Origin: Treponema sp. | GTDB taxonomy: Bacteria; Spirochaetota; Spirochaetia; Treponematales; Breznakiellaceae | Direction of reading: 5' to 3' | Assembly (NCBI GenBank): GCA_009780855.1 | Contig: WQZG01000001.1 | Location: 49,777-113,776, forward strand | DNA: 64,000 nt | Shown: positions 50,545-60,441 of the stretch, one piece after another | How the letters are laid out: each line of letters begins with the position of its first letter | How positions within the stretch are numbered: the first letter of the stretch is position 1 | Notes under the pieces: model-generated | The model's database searches: none | What the model was told of the DNA's origin: nothing | The model's input: the letters and a program-made list of their open reading frames with translations, nothing else | Translations under genes and position numbers: made by a program

Positions 50545-53502
50545 TCTGGGAGAAATTTCCAGGATTAACTCCACTTCGCTTCTGGACAGTTTTAAGCTCT
50601 TTGCGATTTCTTCAACTTTCCAGCCTTTGGTCGCCAGTTTGATTACGCTCTCCCTGGTATTGATTGGCGGAGCTCCCTGATCATCGGCGGCCGCGGCGGT
50701 CTTTCTGCCTTTTTCTTTTTGAACGGTTCCAAGCAGACGCAGATTTTCCAGTATTTCGCGGTTGATTTCGTCCAGACGGGTCTCGGCTCTGGCAATCCAG
50801 TCGCGCGCCTTTTGCATCGCGGTAATCCGTTCCTCAATTCCCTGCAGCGCCGTATCCAGAACAATCATTTGATCGGCCGTCTCCCTGGCCTTCTCGCTTT
50901 GTCCGGCAAGATTTTCAACCGAACCGCGCAATGACTGTATATCGTCGGTAATCCGCTGCAGTTCTGTATTTACTTTTTTGATGGTTTTTTCCGATTCCTG
51001 GAGATCCTTAAAGTTTCTGTCAATGCCGTCATTGGTCGTATCAAGGACCTGGTTTTTCTTTTCAATGCGCTGGAATTTTTCCTCGGCGCCGGTAAATGAT
51101 TCCCCGATTTTGCGGATCTGCAGCTGCACCTGCTGAAGCATATCATCGGAAGCGCTGACTTCCTTGAGCTTTTCCTCGACCGCTTTTGATGTCAGAAGCA
51201 GACGGTTAAAGTCGGAGTCAATCTGTTCGATTCTGTGTTTCTCCGAAAGGAACCGCGTCATCTTGGCGTTAACTTCATCTTCCAGGCGCCGCACTTTAAT
51301 GAACTGGTTTTCAAGCTGGGCAGTTTCAGCGCGGCGCTGTTCAAGCCTTTCCATATCAGCCCTTAGATCTTCAATGGAACGTTTGAGCTCAAACTTGAGC
51401 TCGTCAGTATGCTCGATGATTTTGGCCTGTTCAAAGAATTCTTTAATTTGCCTCTCCGCTTCCCGGATACCGGTCTCAAGGGATTTGGCCTGTTCGGAAG
51501 TACGGGTCAATATTTCATCGCGTTTGGACTCGGCCTCACGGTGGATATCGTCAATCGCAGACCGTACAGACCCAATCCTGTTTTCCTGCTCGACAACGCT
51601 CTGGCGGGATTGATCCAGCAGTTCCTGGATTTCCCTGCCGCGGTTTTCGGTATATTCGGTGATCTCCCGGAGTTTGCCTTCCAGGTCGCGCTGGTTCGTT
51701 TTAAAGGAACCGGATGTCGCAAGGGCCAGGCTGCTGATCTCCGCCTTAATTGCGGCTTCCGCCTCCTCCTTCGCCGCGCCAAGACCATGGTCCAGTTCGT
51801 CCCGGTAGGAAGCAAGTGAAATATCTGCGGCGTTCATCCTGCCCCTGATTCCTTCTTCAAAAGCGTTTGCTTCGGTTTTTAACTTGTCAAGTTCGGCCAG
51901 TAATTTATCGTTCTGGGCGGCTAGTTCGCTCCGCATTCCGGCTGTCAGGTCCTGTTCCAAAAGGCGCCGTTTTTCAGTTTCTTCAAGATTCATCCCGGCA
52001 AGCCGGTTATCAAGGCCGGCCTGCCATTCTTCAAGCTGTCTCTTTGTTTCCAGACTTCGCTTTTCCAGCTCCAGAAGGAACTCGTTCTCAAATCCCTGCA
52101 GTTTCTCCGATACGTTTTCGTAGGCGGTTGTTTTTAACCTGGACAGTTCGGTATCCACTTCGCCCATCTGCGCATTGAGGGCAGCGGCGGCGGCATTGAA
52201 TTCCGCTGCGGTTTTTTGCCGCTCCCTGGCCGATTCGCTGACATAAAGCGCAAATTCATCCCTGACCCTGGAAATGGTCTCCTGCATATAACGGCGGAGT
52301 TCGGCGTCAAGTTTATGGCTGTCATCGGCAAGGGACTCAAGGTTTTTAAATTCAGCGTTCTGGGCTTCGCGGTATTCATCAAGTTTTACCGCTGCAGCTT
52401 CCAGCGCTTTTTGTTTCATTTCCTCTGCGGCCTTTAATGTCAGAGCTTCATATTCAGAAACAGTCCTGTCAAAATTTTCCCTGTGATCGCTTAGCTGTTT
52501 GACAAGGCCGGCGATCTCCGCGCTTAACCGGTTTTTAGTTGATTCGGCAGTATTTCTGAATTCCGCAATATTGTTCCTGGATTCATCCCTGGCAGCTTTT
52601 TCCCTTGTCTCCCATTCCTGTTTTTCGGTCTTCCATTCTTCGCGGAGATTTTTTAACAAACCCTGAACTTCCGTCACGCGTTTGTGCGCGTTTTCCTGGT
52701 AACCCTGTATTCTTTCTTCTTCGGCGGTTTTGATTTTTTCAATTCTTTCTGTTGCCTTGGCAAGCAGTTTTTCCAGAGCCGCTTCTTCCATTCTGTCGGC
52801 TTTAAGGCCGGCCTGTTCCACGGCGGTCCTTAGGGTATTGTTGACAAGCTCCATATCCCGGTCCAGAGCAGCTGCCCTGGCCTGCTCGGTTTTATCGACA
52901 GCGTCCCTGTGTTCTTCAACCTTCCGTTCGATCACCTCTGCCTGCGCCCTAAGGTCCGAGACCGTTTGTTTGGCTTCCGCGATCACTTCTTCCGAGCTGG
53001 TTTTTAACGCGCCGATATTGTCCTGCCGCAGCCGTATTTCAATTGTTTCAAGGTTGTTTTCAAGGCTTTCCAGTGCTGTTTTGGCCTCGGTTACCCTTTT
53101 ATAGGCACCGTCCACAAAGGCTGATTCTTCCCTTATGCGGTTAAGGTTCTCCTGAACTCTGGCTGTCATGCGGACGAGTTCTTCCAGGGAGGCGTCATAA
53201 GTGTCCAGCCTCTTGTCTATCCGGTCGGCGGTGGATGCTTTTTCGGCCAGGTCCTCGTTGCTTTTCTGGATGCGGTTCATCAGCTCCCGGGCCGAGTCCT
53301 GTTCAACCTTGAGCTCAATACCCAGGTTTTTGACCAGCCCCTCGCGTTCTTCAACAAAAGCCGAAAGATCTTCCCTTAGTTTATCCGCGTACTTCCTGAT
53401 CTTTTCCAGGATACGGCTGCGCCTGTCCATGGAACGGTACAGGATAAGTACCAGTATAACTATACCAAGAGTAAGGAGATTTCCGGCGGAAAAAAAACCC
53501 AT
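50539..53502 (-). CDS. SpiroCoCo-family giant coiled-coil protein
   Basis: A 987-residue protein with an N-terminal membrane anchor (LLTLGIVILVLILYRSMD) followed by about 880 residues of nearly unbroken coiled coil. The C-terminal tail (about 945-985, IKLATKGWKVEEIAKSLKLSRSEVELILEI) is a helix-turn-helix-like domain. This is the layout of the spirochaete-specific SpiroCoCo family, membrane-tethered filament-like proteins whose role (cell shape, division or scaffold) is not settled. It starts 8 bases after the HAD phosphatase gene. Confidence 0.88.
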   Translation of the reverse strand: MGFFSAGNLLTLGIVILVLILYRSMDRRSRILEKIRKYADKLREDLSAFVEEREGLVKNLGIELKVEQDSARELMNRIQKSNEDLAEKASTADRIDKRLDTYDASLEELVRMTARVQENLNRIREESAFVDGAYKRVTEAKTALESLENNLETIEIRLRQDNIGALKTSSEEVIAEAKQTVSDLRAQAEVIERKVEEHRDAVDKTEQARAAALDRDMELVNNTLRTAVEQAGLKADRMEEAALEKLLAKATERIEKIKTAEEERIQGYQENAHKRVTEVQGLLKNLREEWKTEKQEWETREKAARDESRNNIAEFRNTAESTKNRLSAEIAGLVKQLSDHRENFDRTVSEYEALTLKAAEEMKQKALEAAAVKLDEYREAQNAEFKNLESLADDSHKLDAELRRYMQETISRVRDEFALYVSESARERQKTAAEFNAAAAALNAQMGEVDTELSRLKTTAYENVSEKLQGFENEFLLELEKRSLETKRQLEEWQAGLDNRLAGMNLEETEKRRLLEQDLTAGMRSELAAQNDKLLAELDKLKTEANAFEEGIRGRMNAADISLASYRDELDHGLGAAKEEAEAAIKAEISSLALATSGSFKTNQRDLEGKLREITEYTENRGREIQELLDQSRQSVVEQENRIGSVRSAIDDIHREAESKRDEILTRTSEQAKSLETGIREAERQIKEFFEQAKIIEHTDELKFELKRSIEDLRADMERLEQRRAETAQLENQFIKVRRLEDEVNAKMTRFLSEKHRIEQIDSDFNRLLLTSKAVEEKLKEVSASDDMLQQVQLQIRKIGESFTGAEEKFQRIEKKNQVLDTTNDGIDRNFKDLQESEKTIKKVNTELQRITDDIQSLRGSVENLAGQSEKARETADQMIVLDTALQGIEERITAMQKARDWIARAETRLDEINREILENLRLLGTVQKEKGRKTAAAADDQGAPPINTRESVIKLATKGWKVEEIAKSLKLSRSEVELILEISPRD

Positions 53503-53509
53503 TTAAAAA

Positions 53510-54208
53510 TCAGGTTAACACAAATTTACTTAATTGGCGATAGTCAAAAAAGACAAAATCGGCCTTTCTTTCTTTTTTATAATCCGGAAAAAAATACGCG
53601 ATTTTTGGCCTTATCCAGGCCGCCTTGAACCCGGCTTTTTTGGCGCCCAGAACATCGTAGGAAAAACTGTTGCCGACGTAGAGAATCTCGTCCGGCGGGA
53701 AACCCATGGCCCGGGCCAGTTCCTTAAACGGAAGCGCATCGGGTTTGAGCCGTCCGGTTTCCTCGGAGTCAAGCACAGCGTCCCAAAACCCGTTAATCCC
53801 CAGATTTGCCAATTTTACGTCAGGAGGAAAATCCGATAATAATCCCAGTTTGATACCGTTATCGCGCAGGGTGGTTAATGTTTCTTTAACATGCGAAAAC
53901 AGCCTGACTTTTTTAAAAAATGGCTCCCATCCCCTGTAAATTAAATTATCGATTTTTACTTCCAGTGCCGCTGGGTCTTCCTTTAATATTTTGGAAACAT
54001 ATTCGGCCTGGTTTTGAAAAAACATGCCATCCAGCGGTTTCTCGCGCAAACGATCGCGGGCTTTTCCAAAGGCGCGAAGGAATTTACTTTCTTTCAGTAA
54101 GAAAGGAATGAGATGCCTGTAAAAACTTAAATTTGGATAGAGGGTGCCGTCCAAATCAAATGCTACAGCCTGAAATTTAATTTGTTTTACTTTTCCCGGT
54201 GTTTTCAC
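53510..54208 (-). CDS. HAD-family hydrolase
   Basis: A 232-residue phosphatase-like protein. Motif I is FDLDGTLYPN (Asp nucleophile near residue 18), motif II is LLSDFPPD, motif III is the Lys in RLKPDALPF, and motif IV is LYVGNSFSYDVLGAKKAG. The cap region (about 30-100) is helical, as in the subclass I phosphoglycolate phosphatase-like group. Substrate unknown. It is cotranscribed with the coiled-coil gene. Confidence 0.85.
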   Translation of the reverse strand: MKTPGKVKQIKFQAVAFDLDGTLYPNLSFYRHLIPFLLKESKFLRAFGKARDRLREKPLDGMFFQNQAEYVSKILKEDPAALEVKIDNLIYRGWEPFFKKVRLFSHVKETLTTLRDNGIKLGLLSDFPPDVKLANLGINGFWDAVLDSEETGRLKPDALPFKELARAMGFPPDEILYVGNSFSYDVLGAKKAGFKAAWIRPKIAYFFPDYKKERKADFVFFDYRQLSKFVLT

Positions 54209-54271
54209 AATAATTAATATATCTCAAATAAATATATCTAAAAAAGGACTTTCTATTATATAATACTTTTT

Positions 54272-55756
54272 ATGGAAAATATAAAGCTCAGCAAAAGCAA
54301 TCTGGCCCGTCTGTCAAAATCCGTAAAAGTTCCGGTTTACGCGCAAAATCAACTGGTTCCTTCTATTATACATATAGGCCTGGGGCATTTCCACCGGGCG
54401 CATCAGGCAGCTTATCTTGACAGGCTCCTGTCGGCAGGATTAAGCAATGACGGTATTTTTGAAATAAACCTGGTACCGGATACTTTACCGATAGCTTCCA
54501 TTCTGGAAAAGCAGGATTATCTGTACACCCTTGTAACCAAAAGCCCTGCCGCCAAACCTGATGTTAGAGTAATCGGCGCCATTACCGGCTACATGAATGC
54601 CGCCGGAGACAAGCGGCAGGCCATTGGCAAAACCGCCGCTGAAAGCACCGGCCTTATTACCCTGACAGTTACAGAAGGCGGATATTATTTTAACAAGGAG
54701 ACCGGAGAGCCGAACCTTAATGAGGAACCGGTTAAATGGGATTTTGAAAACCGGGATAACCCAAAAACCGCTTCCGGATTTTTGGCAGCTGTTCTGGCAA
54801 AAAGATACAGGGAAAGCAAAAAACCGCTTACAATTATGAGTTGCGATAACATTCCGTCAAACGGGAAAATTCTGCAAAACTGCGTAATGTTTTTTTGCCG
54901 CCGGCATTACCCCGAAATTGTAAACTGGATCACAGACACTGTAAGTTTCCCGTCATCCATGATAGACCGGATAACGCCGGGTACAACTGTGGCCCTGATC
55001 AGGGAACTGGAGGACAGCTACGGTATAACCGACGGCTGGCCTGTTTGCGGCGAGGACTATATTCAATGGGTTCTGGAAGAAAATTTTAGGACCAAAATCC
55101 CCGATTACGCGGCGGCCGGAGTTCAGATAGTCAAAAATGTCGAGCCCTATGAACTTATGAAGATGCGCCTGCTGAACGGCAGCCATGTCGCGCTGGCCTT
55201 TCCCGCTTACCTGCTGGGGCGCCGCTTTGTTGACGAAGCCATTACCGATCCGTTATTGAACGCCTATATCCGCAATCATTACATGGAAGAAGCGGGCGCG
55301 ACCTTGGAACCAGTGCCGGGCATTGATATTGAAGCCTACAAAAATACCCTTATAAGCCGATTTTCCAACAAAAACATCAGCGATACAATTGCGCGCCTGT
55401 GCTCCCAGGGTTCAAGCAAAATGCCGGGCTATGTATTGAACCCGCTGGCCGGCGCGGTGCGGCAAAATCTCCCCCATTCAACAATATGCTTTGCCCTGGC
55501 CTGCTGGGCCCGTTATCTTGACGGAAAAGACGAACAGGGGAACGAAATTCCTGTCGAAGATGTTAACAAAGAAAGAATGCAGGCTGCCGCGGCAAAAGCC
55601 CAAACAGACCCTGCGTCTTTCCTGACCGCAGCCGGCCTGCAAGGCTTAACACCAGAGCAATTAAACAGGACAGCAGCCATATTCCAGACCTATTTGAAAA
55701 CAATTTACCGCAAAGGGGTAAAAGCGGTGCTGGAAGAATTAACGGCGAAGAATTAA
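54272..55756 (+). CDS. Mannitol dehydrogenase / fructuronate reductase family protein
   Basis: A 494-residue NAD-dependent long-chain polyol dehydrogenase. GLGHFHRAHQAAYLDRLL (N-terminal Rossmann part), TVTEGGYYF, SCDNIPSNGKILQ, RITPGTT and the catalytic Lys of KMRLLNGSHVALA are present. The family includes mannitol 2-dehydrogenase, fructuronate reductase and arabinitol dehydrogenase; the exact sugar is not readable. It is a single gene, and a palindromic repeat starts at its stop codon. Confidence 0.88.
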   Translation: MENIKLSKSNLARLSKSVKVPVYAQNQLVPSIIHIGLGHFHRAHQAAYLDRLLSAGLSNDGIFEINLVPDTLPIASILEKQDYLYTLVTKSPAAKPDVRVIGAITGYMNAAGDKRQAIGKTAAESTGLITLTVTEGGYYFNKETGEPNLNEEPVKWDFENRDNPKTASGFLAAVLAKRYRESKKPLTIMSCDNIPSNGKILQNCVMFFCRRHYPEIVNWITDTVSFPSSMIDRITPGTTVALIRELEDSYGITDGWPVCGEDYIQWVLEENFRTKIPDYAAAGVQIVKNVEPYELMKMRLLNGSHVALAFPAYLLGRRFVDEAITDPLLNAYIRNHYMEEAGATLEPVPGIDIEAYKNTLISRFSNKNISDTIARLCSQGSSKMPGYVLNPLAGAVRQNLPHSTICFALACWARYLDGKDEQGNEIPVEDVNKERMQAAAAKAQTDPASFLTAAGLQGLTPEQLNRTAAIFQTYLKTIYRKGVKAVLEELTAKN

Positions 55757-56027
55757 CCACGAAACACACGAACTAGTACGAACGATTTTTTGAAAAAGAT
55801 CTCTCACGGAGGCACAAAACTCACGGGGAACACGGAGGAAATGAAAGATTAGAAGAGTTAATAGTTAATAGTTAATAGTTAATAGTGATAAGTGATAAGT
55901 GGAAAAAATTTCTTGCTTTTTTAATTTTTTACTTCTCATTTCTTACTCTGTGGTTCTCCTCTGTGAACTCCGAGAGCTCTGTGAGAGATCTTCCTGATTA
56001 ATTTCGTGTACGTGAGGTTTGTGGTAA
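55753..56027. mobile_element. MITE-like imperfect palindrome
   Basis: The ends TTAACCACGAAACACACG (left) and CGTGAGGTTTGTGGTAA (right) are inverted copies. Inside, AAGATCTCTCAC (55796-55807) is matched exactly by GTGAGAGATCTT (55981-55992), and CACGGAGG-like blocks continue the symmetry. The AT-rich centre holds four GTTAATA units (55857-55884). It contains no open frame. CACGGAG/ACACGAA-rich palindromes of this kind are familiar non-coding repeats. It fills the gap between the two convergent genes. Confidence 0.7.
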
Positions 56028-56043
56028 ATTTTTTTTAACAAAA

Positions 56044-57420
56044 TCAATCCGGGTCGAACCGGCCGTCTATTGGGATTCTTACCAGGTTTACGAATTGGCC
56101 GGGGTACCGGTTTCTGAACGCGGTAAAGCTGGTTTCGGCGGCGCTTTCGAAGACGGTTACCTGGAAAGCGTTGTTTTCGTCGAAGTACGGTATAAGGACG
56201 GCGACGTGGTAATATCGGCGGATTCGGGGAAGGCCCCTGGGATTGTCCGCTGTGACCGGCTGGCCGATCTCGTCATTTACCGCGGCGAGGTAGATGCGGC
56301 CGGGTTCATTTATTGCCAGGGTGTAAAGCAGGGGCTGGAGGCCTTCAATGCCAAAACCTGCCTCAGCAATAAAACCAGGGTATGGTATGACAACAGTATT
56401 GCTGCCCTGCCTGGTGATAATTTGGGAGAACGGCCAGGAGCGGACTTCAAATTCTTCAAGGGCGGAAAAAGACGGCGAACGTAAAATTTCACCTGCGCTG
56501 GCCGCGAGGTTGCGTATCCAGTTGAGGCCAAATAGGGGATCAAGTATGCTGTCCCAGATTTGGGTAAACGAAGAGATCTGCCCGTTAAATGTTTGTTTAA
56601 GCGGATTTATGGGAAGGCTCTCTCCGGTAACCGGTTTTAGAATTCCGTCAACAATCCACTTGGCAAAACCCGAACAATTGAGTCCTCCGGTTTTTGCCGG
56701 TTCTGCGGGGTTTTGATATTCAAGAGAATTGATATAAACATAGCGGCCGTTTTCGTCAATTGCCCCGTCATCTGTATAATGTAAGCCGGGGAGTTTTGAA
56801 CGTACAGCTGCGATAAAATCCCTGGTATCCCTGTACATGTTGGGCCGGGAATCGAAATACTTGGCGGGGAACATGGCGCCTGCAAGGGCCAGAACTTCAT
56901 TGACAGGAAGCGCCAGCAGCCTGTCAAACGGAACCGCAAGCGGCATGGATCTGACAAGATACGCGTCATAGACGACAACATCCATCTGGCATTTTTCCGC
57001 GGTAAACGGGCGGAACTGTACATAAACATATGGATCGCTGCGCAAAAATGTTCTAATACGTACAGGCGAGCCGTCGGATTTTTTACGTGTCAAAATCCAT
57101 GAACCCTGGGCCCAGCCGGGCCAGGAACTGCCCGCACTTGCGGGGTTTTTAAATTCTCTGGCAAAAACAATCCCAAATTCGTCGGGACCGGACTCACAGC
57201 GGACCTGTATCCGGGCGCCGCCCTGGAGGGTATGGTATTCGGCTTGTTTGCTTTGAACCCTTGCCGGAGTTTCGGCAAGCCAGGAATCCTTAAGGCTGGC
57301 CCTAAGCGAAGAATCGTCTTGGATTAGCCGGTACGGAACATCGGCCGCGGCATTCTGCGGGAACCCGGCAGAGAAACAAAGACATGCCAGTATAACAATG
57401 GTAAAAAGTAATTTATTCAT
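56044..57420 (-). CDS. Exported protein with NlpC/P60-like motif
   Basis: A 458-residue secreted protein with a signal peptide (LLFTIVILACLCFSAGFPQNAAA). A C-terminal half motif is suggestive of a papain-like fold: GGLNCSGFAKWIVDG (possible Cys nucleophile) and, much later, RRYYHVAVLIPYF (possible His). This pattern is seen in NlpC/P60 cell-wall peptidases, but the spacing is unusually long and I cannot confirm the family. The N-terminal 150 residues are beta-rich. The ATG at 57420 is preferred over a TTG at 57426. It is divergent from htrA. Confidence 0.6.
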   Translation of the reverse strand: MNKLLFTIVILACLCFSAGFPQNAAADVPYRLIQDDSSLRASLKDSWLAETPARVQSKQAEYHTLQGGARIQVRCESGPDEFGIVFAREFKNPASAGSSWPGWAQGSWILTRKKSDGSPVRIRTFLRSDPYVYVQFRPFTAEKCQMDVVVYDAYLVRSMPLAVPFDRLLALPVNEVLALAGAMFPAKYFDSRPNMYRDTRDFIAAVRSKLPGLHYTDDGAIDENGRYVYINSLEYQNPAEPAKTGGLNCSGFAKWIVDGILKPVTGESLPINPLKQTFNGQISSFTQIWDSILDPLFGLNWIRNLAASAGEILRSPSFSALEEFEVRSWPFSQIITRQGSNTVVIPYPGFIAEAGFGIEGLQPLLYTLAINEPGRIYLAAVNDEIGQPVTADNPRGLPRIRRYYHVAVLIPYFDENNAFQVTVFESAAETSFTAFRNRYPGQFVNLVRIPIDGRFDPD

Positions 57421-57506
57421 ACCCAATATCAGTATCGGTTTTGGGACAACTTTTAATTATTGCCAAAATTTATTATAATATAAAGGAATTTTTCCGGAGG
57501 TATTTG

Positions 57507-58787
57507 ATGAAATTATACAGCCGCGGACAGGTGATTTTATATTCATTTTTAACGGGTCTAATCATTGTGATGCTGGCCGTCGGGTTCGGAATTTTTAAAT
57601 TTCCGTGGCTTAATTCCGCCGCGAAAACAACCGAAAAACAGGCTGCCTCAATGGCAATCAATGCTGAAAATCAATCCGGGGCCGCAGGCAACGCGGAATT
57701 TATTCAGGCTTCGCAGATTATACCGTTAAATACGGCGGATCTCGTCCAATATTCCGAAGATGAACGCGAAAACATCAGTATTTATGAACAGCTCAACCCC
57801 GGTGTAGTCAATATTACAACAGAAACTGTTGGCATTAACTGGTTTCTCGAACCTGTTCCCCAGGACGGCGGTTCCGGTTCCGGTTCGATATTCGATACCC
57901 GCGGATATGTTATCACAAATAACCACGTAATAAATAACGCTTCCAAGATTTACATTAACCTGTCGGACGGCAGCCAGTACGAAGGAACCGTTGTCGGCAC
58001 AGACCCGGAGAACGATATCGCTGTTTTAAAATTTACCCCGCCCAAGGACATGGAACTGCGCATTATACCGTTTGGCAGCTCTGACAACCTTAAGGTTGGT
58101 CAAAAAGTACTTGCCATCGGGAATCCTTTCGCGCTTGAGCGGACCCTAACAGTCGGCATAGTCTCCGGACTCGGCCGGCCCATCCAGATTTCCACCAACA
58201 ACGTAATCCGTGACATGATCCAGACAGACGCGTCAATAAACCCGGGCAATTCCGGCGGCCCGCTCCTTGACGCGCACGGCAGAATGATAGGCATCAACAC
58301 AATGATTTATTCGCCCTCCGGCGGATCTGTCGGTATCGGCTTTGCGATACCGGTAAATACGGCCAAACGTGTGGTCGCCGAAATTCTTGAATTTGGGAAA
58401 GTCCGCCGCGGGTGGATTGACGCAACAGTAGTGCAGATTTTCCCGGCTTTGGTCCAATATGCCAAGCTGCCTGTTAATTCAGGCTTGATGGTATCCAGAA
58501 CCGTAAGCAACGGCCTGGCCGAAAAAGCAGGGCTTCGCCAGGGAACAGATCCGGTGCAGTACGGCCGCAGTGTAATATACATCGGAGGAGACATCATCAC
58601 CGCTGCCAACGGAATGAAGGTCAATACGCTCTCCGATCTTTATTCTGCACTGGAAAGCAGTAAACCCGGCGATGTGGTCAAGATGGAAATATTAAGGGCG
58701 GGAAAGCCGTTATCAATAAACATAACTTTGGTGGACATGGAAACCACAACAGCGTCTGCAACCGCAACTACAACCACCGGCCGTTAA
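57507..58787 (+). CDS. HtrA/DegP-family serine protease
   Basis: A 426-residue envelope protease. There is a membrane anchor at residues 8-30, then a trypsin-like domain with the triad His140 (TNNHV), Asp170 (DPENDIAVL) and Ser249 (NPGNSGGPL), then one PDZ domain (about 330-410, with GLAEKAGLRQG and TLSDLYSALESSKPGDVV). This DegS-like build (one helix, one PDZ) suits degradation or sensing of misfolded envelope proteins. GGAGG precedes the ATG at 57507; the frame upstream to 57441 has no site. Confidence 0.93.
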   Translation: MKLYSRGQVILYSFLTGLIIVMLAVGFGIFKFPWLNSAAKTTEKQAASMAINAENQSGAAGNAEFIQASQIIPLNTADLVQYSEDERENISIYEQLNPGVVNITTETVGINWFLEPVPQDGGSGSGSIFDTRGYVITNNHVINNASKIYINLSDGSQYEGTVVGTDPENDIAVLKFTPPKDMELRIIPFGSSDNLKVGQKVLAIGNPFALERTLTVGIVSGLGRPIQISTNNVIRDMIQTDASINPGNSGGPLLDAHGRMIGINTMIYSPSGGSVGIGFAIPVNTAKRVVAEILEFGKVRRGWIDATVVQIFPALVQYAKLPVNSGLMVSRTVSNGLAEKAGLRQGTDPVQYGRSVIYIGGDIITAANGMKVNTLSDLYSALESSKPGDVVKMEILRAGKPLSINITLVDMETTTASATATTTTGR

Positions 58788-58813
58788 GTTTTAATCCTGG
58801 CACAAGCCTAAAG

Positions 58814-60301
58814 TTAAGCTTGCGCCCAGCCGCGGCTGCGCCCGATTGCCCTGTGCCAGCCGCTGATCGACTTTGATTGCAGAGCCTCTTCCATTGACGG
58901 TTTAAATGTCATATCGCACTGCCATTTGGTACGGAGCTCTTCCGGACTTTTCCAGAAGCCGGCGGCAAGACCGGCAAGGCTTGCCGCTCCCAGAGCTGTC
59001 GCTTCCCTGATTACAGGCCGGCGGATCGCACAGCCGGTTATATCTGCCTGAAACTGCATAAGGAATTTATTAAGGCTGGCGCCGCCGTCCACTTTTAATT
59101 CTTTTAATACAGTCCCCGTGTCTTTTTCCATTGCTCTTATCAAATCCATGCTTTGATACGCAATTGATTCCAGAGCGGCCCGTATTATGTGTTCACGTTT
59201 TGTTCCCCTGGTAATTCCTATTATGCAGCCCCTTGCGTACATATCCCAATACGGCGCACCAAGACCGGTAAAAGCCGGAACCAGGTAAACGCCGCCGGTG
59301 TCCGCGACTTTTTCGGCAAAGTATTCTGAATCCGCGCTCTCGGCTATAAAACGCATTTCGTCGCGAATCCACTGGATTACAGCTCCGCCGACAAAAACAC
59401 TTCCCTCAAGAGCATACTGAATATTTTTTCCCGGACCGGCGGCAATTGTTGTCAGCAGACCGTTGGAACTTTCGCAGGGAATCTCCCCGGTGTTCATAAG
59501 AAGGAAGCATCCGGTGCCGTAGGTATTTTTTGCATCACCCCTGTTAAAACAACACTGGCCAAAAAGAGCCGCCTGCTGATCGCCTGCAATGCCCGCAACC
59601 GGAACCTGTGTTCCCTGGATATTTACAGTGCCGTAAATGTGGCTTGAAGGAAAAACTTTGGGCAGCATCGCGGCCGGAATGTCCAGTGCTTTTAGAAGCT
59701 GTTCATCCCATTGCAGTTTTTTAATATCAAAGATCATTGTCCGGCTTGCGTTGGTATAATCGGTAGCGTGAACGGCGCCGCTGGTCAGTTTCCAAAGGAG
59801 CCAGGTATCGACCGTTCCAAAAAGCAAATCACCGTTCGCCGCCTTTTTCCTGGCGCCTTCGGTGTGATCCAGTATCCACTTGATCTTGGTCCCGGAGAAA
59901 TACGCGTCCGGTACAAGGCCGGTTGTTTTTTTAATGTAGCTGCCAAGTCCATCCCTGACCAGGCCGTCAACGATATCAGAAGTTCTGCGGCACTGCCAGA
60001 CAATTGCGTTGTATACCGGCCTGCCTGTAAGTCTGTCCCAGACAATTGTTGTCTCGCGCTGGTTGGTAATGCCTATACCTGAGATTTCAGCAGGCTCAAT
60101 GCCAAGCCTGGTTAAAAGCTCCATCATCACTGAATACTGCGAAGAATAAATTTCCATCGGATCATGTTCGACCCAGCCTTCCCTGGGATAAATCTGCGTA
60201 AACTCCTTTTGCTCCGCGCCGATCATGTTCTGATCTTTGTCAAAGAGAATCGCCCGCGAACTTGTAGTCCCCTGATCCAGAGCCAGAATATATTTCCCCA
60301 T
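58814..60301 (-). CDS. glpK: Glycerol kinase
   Basis: A 495-residue FGGY-family kinase that makes glycerol 3-phosphate. [29 protein letters not shown], the [13 protein letters not shown] box and [11 protein letters not shown] (FGGY signature region) are complete. AGGAGG lies 6 bases before the ATG. A likely promoter upstream overlaps a TTGAC-TT-GTCAA palindrome at 60337-60348. No glpF or glpD is adjacent. Confidence 0.96.
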   Translation of the reverse strand: MGKYILALDQGTTSSRAILFDKDQNMIGAEQKEFTQIYPREGWVEHDPMEIYSSQYSVMMELLTRLGIEPAEISGIGITNQRETTIVWDRLTGRPVYNAIVWQCRRTSDIVDGLVRDGLGSYIKKTTGLVPDAYFSGTKIKWILDHTEGARKKAANGDLLFGTVDTWLLWKLTSGAVHATDYTNASRTMIFDIKKLQWDEQLLKALDIPAAMLPKVFPSSHIYGTVNIQGTQVPVAGIAGDQQAALFGQCCFNRGDAKNTYGTGCFLLMNTGEIPCESSNGLLTTIAAGPGKNIQYALEGSVFVGGAVIQWIRDEMRFIAESADSEYFAEKVADTGGVYLVPAFTGLGAPYWDMYARGCIIGITRGTKREHIIRAALESIAYQSMDLIRAMEKDTGTVLKELKVDGGASLNKFLMQFQADITGCAIRRPVIREATALGAASLAGLAAGFWKSPEELRTKWQCDMTFKPSMEEALQSKSISGWHRAIGRSRGWAQA

Positions 60302-60336
60302 GGAATGCCTCCTTTTTTTATATTGAAAGGTAATGG

Positions 60337-60348
60337 TTGACTTGTCAA
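60337..60348 (-). promoter_or_regulatory. Candidate -35 with overlapping palindrome ahead of glpK
   Basis: TTGACTTGTCAA is a 12-bp dyad. On the minus strand its right half gives TTGACA (60343-60348), and a CAATAT or TATAAA lies 17-20 bases on. This could be the glpK promoter with an operator; the -10 is weak. Confidence 0.4.
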
Positions 60349-60379
60349 TTCCGAAATAAATATATAGGGTATCTCGCGT

Positions 60380-60397
60380 GTGTTAAATTTATGTGTT
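60380..60397 (+). repeat. Recombinase-flanking repeat, left copy
   Basis: GTGTTAAATTTATGTGTT, matching 16 of 18 bases with 61611-61628 on the other side of the solitary recombinase, in direct orientation. Candidate recombination half-site. Confidence 0.55.
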
Positions 60398-60441
60398 AAA
60401 AATTTCTACCCCAATATAGTGATTAAAACAGGAGAAGGAAA

